Source of the DNA: an uncultured Treponema sp.
Lineage (GTDB): Bacteria > Spirochaetota > Spirochaetia > Treponematales > Treponemataceae
Direction: 5' to 3'
Length of the DNA stretch: 5,023 nt
NCBI GenBank assembly: GCA_946403565.1
Contig: CAMJAJ010000132.1
Location: forward strand, 1-5,023
In this document: piece by piece, positions 1 through 5,023 of the stretch
How the letters are laid out: each line of letters opens with the position of its first letter
How positions within the stretch are numbered: the first letter of the stretch is position 1
The notes under the pieces: generated by a model
The model's input: the letters and a program-made list of their open reading frames with translations, nothing else
What the model was told of the DNA's origin: nothing
Databases searched by the model: none
Program-made: the position numbers and the translations under genes

Positions 1-764
1 AGGAAGAAGAAGACCTTCTTCAGCAGCTTCTTCACCGCCCGCTTGCACTTCTGCGCCCGGCTCGGCTCCACGTAGCAGCCGTACCTCCGCTGGATTGCCT
101 CGCTCTCGCTGAGCCGGACCTGCTCGGCCCGGTCGCTCACCCCGCCCAGCGCATAGTCGCATCCGATCCTGTTCAGCCAGACGAACGGCACGCCGTCCAC
201 GTACATCTTCAGGAACAGGTCGTAGTCGGCGCAGACCTTGAAGCCCTCGTCATAGGGACCGTACTTCCCGTACAGGGAACGGGGGACAAAGCTCGCGTTG
301 TGGGGAATCATCTTGTTGGGCAGCTCGTTCGCGGTAAAGCCCTGCACCCAGTCGAACACGCCGTCCTTCATGACGGAGAAGGCCCCGTACAGGACGGCAC
401 CGGGATGCCCGTCATGGACCGCCTCCAGCCCGGCGAGGGCATAGGGCAATAGGGTATCACCGGAATTGATTATGCCCACAAGCCTGCCCGTCGCACGGGC
501 GACGCCCTTGTTCATGGCGGAATAGATGCCGCCATCCGGCTCGCTCACCCAATAGGAAATCGCATGGGGCAGGTCGTGCCGAGCGGCATACTCCTTCACA
601 AGCTGGGCGCTGCCATCGCTCGAAGCCCCGTCTATGACGATATACTCCAGTTCGCCAGATTTGAGCGACCGTTCCCCCAGCACGCTTTCCAGCGTCCGCC
701 GCAGGCCCTCCCGGTCGTTCCGGTTTATCGTGATGATGGACACCACCGGACCGCTGTCATTCAT
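1..764 (-). CDS. Family 2 glycosyltransferase (GT-A fold), C-terminus cut by window edge
   Basis: Inverting-type sugar transferase that would move a sugar from a nucleotide-sugar donor to a growing glycan at the cytoplasmic side of the membrane. 254 complete codons are visible and the frame is still open at base 1. Seen: the N-terminal strand VVSIITINRN (residues 7-16), IDGASSDGS (44-52) with the nucleotide-binding Asp, SEPDGGIYSAMNKG (74-87), the metal-site region INSGD (99-103, NSGD in place of a plain DXD, usual in this WcaA-like subgroup), PHNASF (154-159) and ADYDLFLK (179-186). The visible end is strongly basic then aromatic (KRAVKKLLKKVFFF), perhaps a membrane-contacting tail. The ATG at 762-764 is preceded by GGAGG with 5-base spacing and overlaps the end of the upstream GT4 gene by 8 bases. 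Family assignment is firm; donor, acceptor and linkage are unknown. Confidence 0.93.
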   Translation of the reverse strand, partial: MNDSGPVVSIITINRNDREGLRRTLESVLGERSLKSGELEYIVIDGASSDGSAQLVKEYAARHDLPHAISYWVSEPDGGIYSAMNKGVARATGRLVGIINSGDTLLPYALAGLEAVHDGHPGAVLYGAFSVMKDGVFDWVQGFTANELPNKMIPHNASFVPRSLYGKYGPYDEGFKVCADYDLFLKMYVDGVPFVWLNRIGCDYALGGVSDRAEQVRLSESEAIQRRYGCYVEPSRAQKCKRAVKKLLKKVFFF

Positions 765-2091
765 CGCCGCCTCCACTGGCCCTCTGACCAGCCCTGCTCA
801 GGGCGGCCTCGTACGCCGCCATATACTTCCGCACGGTTTCCTCCCTACTGAATTCCTGCCGGGACTTCCTGAGCGCGTGCTCCGAAAGCTCCTCCCTCCG
901 TTCCAGACAGTACTCCACACCCCGGGCAAGCTCCGCCGCGTCATACGGCGGGGCAAGGTACCCCGTCCGCTTATGCTCGATGAGGCAGCCCGTCCCACCC
1001 ACGTCAAAGGCGACCGCAGGAACGCCGCAGCTCATCGCCTCCAGGCAGGTATATGAAAAACTCTCGATGATCGAACTGTTCACGAACACGTCGCTCGCGG
1101 AATACAGGCAGGCAAGTATCTGCGGGTTCGCAATGTAGCCGGAGGCAAAAAAGGGAATCCCTATCGCCTCCTTGAACGCAGGTCCCACCGGCCCGAACAC
1201 GAGCAGAAAATACTGCCCGGAATCGTGCAGGGCGCGCAGGGCCTCAAAAAGGAGGGCGCTCCCCTTCATGGCCTTCGGCCCATCCATGTCCCCCGCCGCA
1301 CCAAACGCAATGACCTTCTTGTCCTCGGGAATGCCGAAGAGCTTGCGCACGAGCTGGCGGTCGCGGGGATAGAACGAATCGTGGTCCATGACGTTGGGGG
1401 CAAGGAAACATTCCTTTCCCCTGAAAAGTGCGCTCGACGTAAGCACGTCGCGCTCCCACGCGCTCGGGGCGGTGAACACGATGTCCTTTCCGGCAAGGTA
1501 CCTGCGCTTCTGCCTCCAGACCTTCCGGCACAGGTCGGTCCCGTGCGTCGTCGCGGGCTTGTTGTTCCGGTAATAGCCCTCCTGCCAGCGGGTGTCGCCT
1601 TCGACCACGTTGGGGTGGTGCTCCGCCCCGCAGCAGGGCCAGCTGTCGTGCATCGTCCAGACGATCGGCTTCGTTATCCTGGCGATGTCCTTCGTGCAGA
1701 TGATGTCATTTATCCAGTGCAGGTTCACGACGTCAAAGTCGGAGCTGTTTATCCAGTCAACGCCGCAGTCACATTCAGACCTGAAGTTGGTCGTATGGAA
1801 GATTCCGTTCGTCGTGCTGAACCGGAAGGGATGGAACGGGATGCGGCTTGCAAGGGGGGTAACGACCTGCGAAAGGATGTTCCCCATATAGTTTCCGAGC
1901 CACCTGAGCAGCTTCTCGGCGAATCCCCGCCGCCGCCGGGGTATCTCAATCACATAGGGACTGTCGCTCGTCTTCTTGGGGACGGCAAGCACCGCCTCCA
2001 CACCGGACTCGTTCAGGGCCTGCACGAGCCGCATCGAAGCGATGGCGGCCCCTCCGCCCGAGTCCTTGAAATTCACCAGCAGGACCTTCAT
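757..2091 (-). CDS. GT4-type glycosyltransferase (GT-B fold, retaining)
   Basis: 444-residue transferase of the GT1/GT4 superfamily, a normal length for the family, expected to act in the cytoplasm on a lipid-linked glycan. The N-terminal acceptor domain begins MKVLLVNFKDSGGGAAIASMRL, the glycine-rich loop typical of the subgroup. It continues with VNLHWIND (122-129), WTMHDSWPCCGAEHH (145-159) and TAPSAWE (207-213). The C-terminal donor domain has PNVMD (232-236), MKGS with K276, and the E-x7-E motif E343 to E351 (ESFSYTCLE) followed by AMSCGVPAVAFDVGG, which binds the sugar nucleotide. The CGAEHH/RWQEGY segment (about 154-173) matches a known sub-branch that lacks the multi-cysteine motif of its relatives. 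I chose the ATG at 2089-2091 because it starts the first beta strand and overlaps the upstream stop as ATGA. A GTG at 2128-2130 would add 13 residues and a 43-base overlap. Sugar specificity is unknown. Confidence 0.94.
   Translation of the reverse strand: MKVLLVNFKDSGGGAAIASMRLVQALNESGVEAVLAVPKKTSDSPYVIEIPRRRRGFAEKLLRWLGNYMGNILSQVVTPLASRIPFHPFRFSTTNGIFHTTNFRSECDCGVDWINSSDFDVVNLHWINDIICTKDIARITKPIVWTMHDSWPCCGAEHHPNVVEGDTRWQEGYYRNNKPATTHGTDLCRKVWRQKRRYLAGKDIVFTAPSAWERDVLTSSALFRGKECFLAPNVMDHDSFYPRDRQLVRKLFGIPEDKKVIAFGAAGDMDGPKAMKGSALLFEALRALHDSGQYFLLVFGPVGPAFKEAIGIPFFASGYIANPQILACLYSASDVFVNSSIIESFSYTCLEAMSCGVPAVAFDVGGTGCLIEHKRTGYLAPPYDAAELARGVEYCLERREELSEHALRKSRQEFSREETVRKYMAAYEAALSRAGQRASGGGDE
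770..774 (-). promoter_or_regulatory. Shine-Dalgarno site of the family 2 glycosyltransferase
   Basis: Minus-strand GGAGG lies 5 bases before the ATG at 762-764, inside the last codons of the upstream GT4 gene. It fixes the start of the family 2 transferase and supports independent or coupled re-initiation after the GT4 stop at 757-759. It is the only textbook ribosome-binding site in the window. Confidence 0.75.
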
Positions 2092-3065
2092 CGGGCTGCC
2101 CCCCGCTTGACCGTATGGTGCAGGACCCACCTGACGGCCCCCAGGACGCCGAGCCGGCCGGCGGCGGCGACAAGCGCATCATGGATCCGGTTCATGCGCC
2201 TCGCAAAGGTCATCTTGGGGATGAACTCCCCCTCGCAGAGCCGGGCATAGCGGCGGTTCAGCCGTAGCGACGCAGGCAGGCGGATCTCCTGCCCCCAGTC
2301 GTGGCTTTCGCCCGTGTACCAGTCCGGACATCCGCTGGTATGGGTGGAATCGCTGACAAAACCGACGTTCTGCACCAGGTTCTTGCGCGGCACAAGGACG
2401 TACCGCCCCCTGGTCGCCATGAAGGCGGACAGCTGGTAGTCCCAGGTGTTCAGCTCGCCCTGGACGGCCCGCTGGGCGTTGCTCAGCAGCTCCTGCTCCG
2501 CCCGCCTGCTCAGGAAGCAGGTCTTCACGTCACGCCTGCCCGCCTCCCAGTCGGAATAGTCCGGTGAATAGCCCTGGACCCTGTCGGCCCAGCAGGCCCA
2601 GCCCCAGACCTCAATGGCCGTGCTCAGGAACACGTCGTCGCGGAAGGAGGACACCCATTCCCGGTTGAAGGAGCAGACGGCACCGACCTTCGGGTCGTCC
2701 CGGTAAGCCTCCAGCATCGTCTCGCAATAGGAAAAGAAGGACGGCTCAGGAAGGATGTCGTCCTCCAGCACGATGCCGGCCCCGACGTTGGAAAAGAACC
2801 ACTGTATGGCCCCGGCGACCCCGTATTTGCAGCCCAGGTTCTCCTCGCGGAAGAGGGTGTGCACGGAGCAGGGCCAGTCCACCTGGGAAAGCACGAACTC
2901 GCGGACGGCAGCGCAGGCCTCGGCCTCCCCTTCCCGCCCGGCCCTGGGGCCGTCGGCCGCTATGTAGAGCTGTTCCGGCCGCTGGGCGGCTATGCGGGGA
3001 AAGGTCTGCCTGACGGTATCAAGGCGGTTGAACACAATGTAAAGCACAGGGGTCTTTAAAGGCAT
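2088..3065 (-). CDS. GT-A-fold glycosyltransferase with EDD motif (GNT-I / nucleotide-diphospho-sugar transferase-like)
   Basis: First gene of the minus-strand operon, 325 residues from the chosen start. Seen: PVLYIVFNRLDT (6-17), YIAADGPR (34-41), ENLGCKYG (75-82), IVLEDDILPEPSFF (98-110) with the presumed metal/donor motif E101-D102-D103, VWGWACW (152-158), TWDYQL (206-211) and NLVQNVGF (228-235). This motif series belongs to bacterial proteins annotated as nucleotide-diphospho-sugar or GNT-I-like transferases, common in O-antigen and capsule loci; few have a known reaction. The C-terminal 40 residues look like a basic, amphipathic helix that could touch the membrane. The ATG at 3063-3065 sits just before the first beta strand but lacks a good ribosome-binding site. 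Starts further upstream are possible (ATG 3084-3086, GTG 3099-3101, TTG 3114-3116). The stop overlaps the GT4 start by 4 bases. Confidence 0.88.
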   Translation of the reverse strand: MPLKTPVLYIVFNRLDTVRQTFPRIAAQRPEQLYIAADGPRAGREGEAEACAAVREFVLSQVDWPCSVHTLFREENLGCKYGVAGAIQWFFSNVGAGIVLEDDILPEPSFFSYCETMLEAYRDDPKVGAVCSFNREWVSSFRDDVFLSTAIEVWGWACWADRVQGYSPDYSDWEAGRRDVKTCFLSRRAEQELLSNAQRAVQGELNTWDYQLSAFMATRGRYVLVPRKNLVQNVGFVSDSTHTSGCPDWYTGESHDWGQEIRLPASLRLNRRYARLCEGEFIPKMTFARRMNRIHDALVAAAGRLGVLGAVRWVLHHTVKRGAAR

Positions 3066-3074
3066 GTCGCGACT

Positions 3075-3103
3075 ATGATAGCCCATTTCCTTTGTTGACA
3101 CAA
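3075..3103 (-). promoter_or_regulatory. Possible weak promoter for the glycosyltransferase operon
   Basis: On the minus strand TTGTGT (3103-3098) lies 17 bases before TATCAT (3080-3075). The -10 matches consensus at five of six positions, the -35 at only three. The predicted start near 3068 would be just ahead of the ATG at 3063-3065. Its -35 overlaps the -35 of the plus-strand promoter. The weak -35 makes this a tentative call. Confidence 0.3.
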
Positions 3104-3124
3104 TCCCCTTTTGCAAACTATACT
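3095..3124 (+). promoter_or_regulatory. Sigma70-type promoter for the heparinase-like gene
   Basis: TTGACA (3095-3100) is a perfect -35 box and TATACT (3119-3124) matches TATAAT at five of six positions, with an 18-base spacer. Transcription would begin near 3131, only about 7 bases before the ATG at 3138. The position in the A/T-rich divergent gap and the orientation fit the downstream gene. It is predicted from sequence only. Confidence 0.65.
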
Positions 3125-3137
3125 TTAAGCCACCGTT

Positions 3138-5023
3138 ATGGAAGAGATTTTTTACCGGTACGTTGGCAGCCTGCCAGCTTCCTTCGGCAGTTTCAGCCCC
3201 CTTTCCGCACCAGACGCCAGGACTTTCGGTGAAAAAATCCCCCCGTACCTCAAGGACTACCTATCGGACCAGGCCGCACAGGCGGCGGAAGGCCTGGACT
3301 CCGGCGCCCGCTGGCCCATCCTGCTCGCGTCCGACTACCTGCGCTTTTCCCAGGACGGGAACCGCGTGCTCTTCGAGAAACGCTACTTCAAGCGGAGGGC
3401 CGTCCTGGCCCTCCTCGCGCTTGCAGAATATATAGAAGGAACAGGAAGCTACCTGCGGCACATCGCCGACGGCGTAATGCTGCTCTGCGAGGAAAGCGGC
3501 TGGCAGCTGCCCGCCCACAACAGCCTCAGGAGGGACGCTCCCCAGCTTGCCCTCCCGAACCCCTCGCTCCCGGTCCTGGACCTCTTCGCGGCGGAAAGCG
3601 CGGCAGAGCTCGCCGTGATATACAGCCTGCACAGGGAGGGGCTGGACTCCATCTCCCCCCTGCTCTGCACCAGAATTCGCTCCGAGCTGGAGACCCGGAT
3701 AATCCGCCCCTTCCTGAACTGCCACTTCTGGTGGATGGGAAACGGGGACGAGCCCATGTGCAACTGGACCCCCTGGATTGTCGAGAACGTCCTGCTGGCC
3801 GCCTTCCTGACGCCCCAGACGTATGCGGACCGCAGGGAGCTGCTCAAGAAGGCCTTCTACGCCCTGGACTGCTTCCTGAAGGACTACGGGGAGGACGGCT
3901 GCTGCTCGGAGGGGGTGGAATACTACCGGCACGCGGGCCTCTGCCTTTCCAACGCGGCGGAGATCATCTCGGCGGTGACGGGCGGACTGACGGAAGACGT
4001 GTTCGCCCTGCCCAAGATACGGAACATCGCGGAATACGTCGTGAACATGCACATCGGCGGCGCAGGGGGCGGAGGAAGGCCCTTCAGCCCCTACTCATTC
4101 AACTTCGCCGACTGCTCCCCGATGGCAGGCCTGGGTGGCTGCCGGGAGTTCCTCTTCGGCAGGCACGTGAAAAGCCCCCTCCTCTGCGCCTTCGCCGCAA
4201 GGAGCTGGCAAGAGTCCGGCACGAAGGAAAAGCTGCTCGGCCTTTCCGCCGAATGCGAGGAGGGCTGCAACATCTTCCATCTGCTGCAGGTCCTGGACCA
4301 CGCGGCAGAGCTGGACACATACGGTGCGGAGGCAGCAGGCCCCGCCGCCGAGAAGGACGACACTGACGGCGGGAAAGCAGGAACGGACAGCTGCCCCCCG
4401 ACATACTATCCGAGCGTCGGAATCTTCATCGTGAACAGGGGGCCCTACAGCCTGGCAGTCAAATCCGGCGGCAACGGAGACAGCCACAACCACAACGACA
4501 CCGGCAGCATCACCCTCTACAAGGACGGGCAGCCCCTGCTTGTCGACCCCGGCGTGGGGAACTACACCAAAAAGACCTTCTCCGCCGAACGCTACTCCAT
4601 CTGGACCATGCAGTCATCCTACCACAACCTCCCGGAGCTTGACGGCAGGATGCAGGAGGCCGGGGAAAGCTTCCGCGCACGGGACGTGGAGATCGACGGG
4701 GACAGCATACGGCAGGACATCGCGCCCTGCTGGCCAGCAGAATGCGGGCTTTCGTCCTACGTGCGCACCGTGTCCTGCTCGGAAGGGGGCGTGGTCCTGC
4801 ACGACGTGGCCGCCTTCCAGGACGGCAGGGAGCACGCGATCGTCCTGAACCTCATGCTTTCGGAGAAGCCGCAGCTGGAAGGACAGGACATCAGGATCGG
4901 GACGACCGGCTGCATCACGATTGCCTCGGTGGACGGCAGGGCCGCCTGCCCCGGGACGTCCATGCAGCTGGAGGAGATTGCGATTGACGATGAGCGGCTC
5001 CGGAGGGCCTGGAAAGGCAGCCT
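3138..5023 (+). CDS. Heparinase II/III-family protein, C-terminus cut by window edge
   Basis: Polysaccharide lyase-like protein, 628 codons visible and still open at the right edge. Family members have an N-terminal alpha/alpha toroid and a C-terminal beta-sandwich and cleave uronate-containing chains by beta-elimination. Seen: CNWTPW (208-213) and DGCCSEGVEYYRH (253-265) in the toroid; the latter carries the likely catalytic Tyr (262 or 263). The C-terminal domain has DSHNHND (448-454), LLVDPG (467-472) and SSYHNL (494-499). H450 fits the catalytic His, and H452, D470 and H496 fit the zinc site described for heparinase II, judged by motif and spacing only. A hydrophilic low-complexity stretch covers 397-418. 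No signal peptide or lipobox is visible and there are 19 cysteines, so a cytoplasmic location is likely. The ATG at 3138 is the only one after an in-frame TAA at 3126; there is no ribosome-binding site. The true substrate is unknown. Confidence 0.9.
   Translation, partial: MEEIFYRYVGSLPASFGSFSPLSAPDARTFGEKIPPYLKDYLSDQAAQAAEGLDSGARWPILLASDYLRFSQDGNRVLFEKRYFKRRAVLALLALAEYIEGTGSYLRHIADGVMLLCEESGWQLPAHNSLRRDAPQLALPNPSLPVLDLFAAESAAELAVIYSLHREGLDSISPLLCTRIRSELETRIIRPFLNCHFWWMGNGDEPMCNWTPWIVENVLLAAFLTPQTYADRRELLKKAFYALDCFLKDYGEDGCCSEGVEYYRHAGLCLSNAAEIISAVTGGLTEDVFALPKIRNIAEYVVNMHIGGAGGGGRPFSPYSFNFADCSPMAGLGGCREFLFGRHVKSPLLCAFAARSWQESGTKEKLLGLSAECEEGCNIFHLLQVLDHAAELDTYGAEAAGPAAEKDDTDGGKAGTDSCPPTYYPSVGIFIVNRGPYSLAVKSGGNGDSHNHNDTGSITLYKDGQPLLVDPGVGNYTKKTFSAERYSIWTMQSSYHNLPELDGRMQEAGESFRARDVEIDGDSIRQDIAPCWPAECGLSSYVRTVSCSEGGVVLHDVAAFQDGREHAIVLNLMLSEKPQLEGQDIRIGTTGCITIASVDGRAACPGTSMQLEEIAIDDERLRRAWKGS

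Larger units (their letters stand above)
3066..3137. other. Divergent intergenic regulatory region
   Basis: A 72-base, comparatively A/T-rich gap separates the glycosyltransferase operon from the heparinase-like gene, and the two are transcribed away from each other. It is the only place in the window where promoters for both sides can lie. It includes TTGTTGACACAA (3092-3103), whose outer TTGT and ACAA form a short inverted repeat that could be an operator half-site pair or chance. No terminator hairpin or riboswitch-like structure was seen. Confidence 0.7.

Noticed and set aside
564..1056. Two overlapping plus-strand open frames across the family 2/GT4 junction
   Set aside because: They are antisense to two confident genes with conserved catalytic motifs and have no coding character of their own.
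1225..2250. Long plus-strand open frame (341 codons) opposite the GT4 gene and the end of the EDD transferase gene
   Set aside because: It is antisense to two well-supported glycosyltransferase genes, its translation is rich in Arg, Pro and His with no family motif, and such frames are expected in G+C-rich DNA with biased third positions.
3092..3103. TTGTTGACACAA as a specific regulator operator
   Set aside because: The inverted arms are only four bases each and one occurrence is seen, so it cannot be told from chance; noted only as part of the divergent region.
3105..3126. Bacteroidota-type promoter (TAnnTTTG) in the divergent gap
   Set aside because: TATACTTTA and the minus-strand TATAGTTTG resemble the element but have the wrong internal spacing, and no properly placed -33 element was found. 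The sigma70-type hexamers fit better.
3261..4052. Minus-strand open frame (263 codons) opposite the heparinase-like gene
   Set aside because: It is antisense to the toroid domain of the heparinase-like protein. The translation shows no recognisable fold motif and it has no promoter or ribosome-binding site of its own.
3731..4366. Plus-strand open frame (211 codons) within the heparinase-like gene in another frame
   Set aside because: It lies wholly inside the real gene, is extremely Arg/Gly/Pro-rich, and has no independent start signal; a composition artefact.
1..5023. CRISPR, tRNA, rRNA, insertion sequence or toxin-antitoxin content
   Set aside because: No regularly spaced repeats, tRNA-like cloverleaf, transposase motifs or small paired genes were found; the window is filled by four large genes.

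Overview
The window is a piece of a bacterial polysaccharide or glycoconjugate locus. It is G+C-rich throughout the coding regions, with strongly G/C third codon positions, and nearly all of it is coding. It carries three glycosyltransferase genes on the minus strand and one heparinase II/III-family gene diverging on the plus strand. The only real intergenic space is about 72 bases (3066-3137), and it is clearly more A/T-rich than the rest. No RNA genes, CRISPR array, insertion sequence, phage gene or long repeat was seen.

Layout. On the minus strand, in order of transcription: a GT-A-fold glycosyltransferase with an EDD motif (3065 to 2088), a GT4-type GT-B glycosyltransferase (2091 to 757), and a family 2 glycosyltransferase (764 to beyond base 1, so its C-terminus is cut off). 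The genes overlap by 4 and 8 bases, so they almost certainly form one operon with translational coupling. On the plus strand a heparinase II/III-like protein starts at 3138 and runs off the right edge. The divergent region holds a near-consensus sigma70-type promoter (TTGACA, 18 bases, TATACT) pointing at the heparinase-like gene. It also holds a weaker candidate pointing at the glycosyltransferases.

Function. The three transferases probably add successive sugars to a lipid-linked or surface polysaccharide (O-antigen, capsule or exopolysaccharide), inferred from family and context. The heparinase-like protein has no visible signal peptide. It may process or edit the same polysaccharide, as uronate lyase-type proteins encoded in such loci are thought to do, but its substrate cannot be read from sequence.

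Organism. Composition, one clear Shine-Dalgarno site (GGAGG before the family 2 transferase) and a sigma70-type promoter point to a G+C-rich bacterium. They argue mildly against typical Bacteroidota promoter and ribosome-binding rules. Arg codons AGG and CGG and Ile codon ATA are used freely. I cannot name the lineage. Nothing here amounts to a clearly new system; the divergent promoter and the cysteine-rich, leader-less heparinase-like protein deserve most attention.
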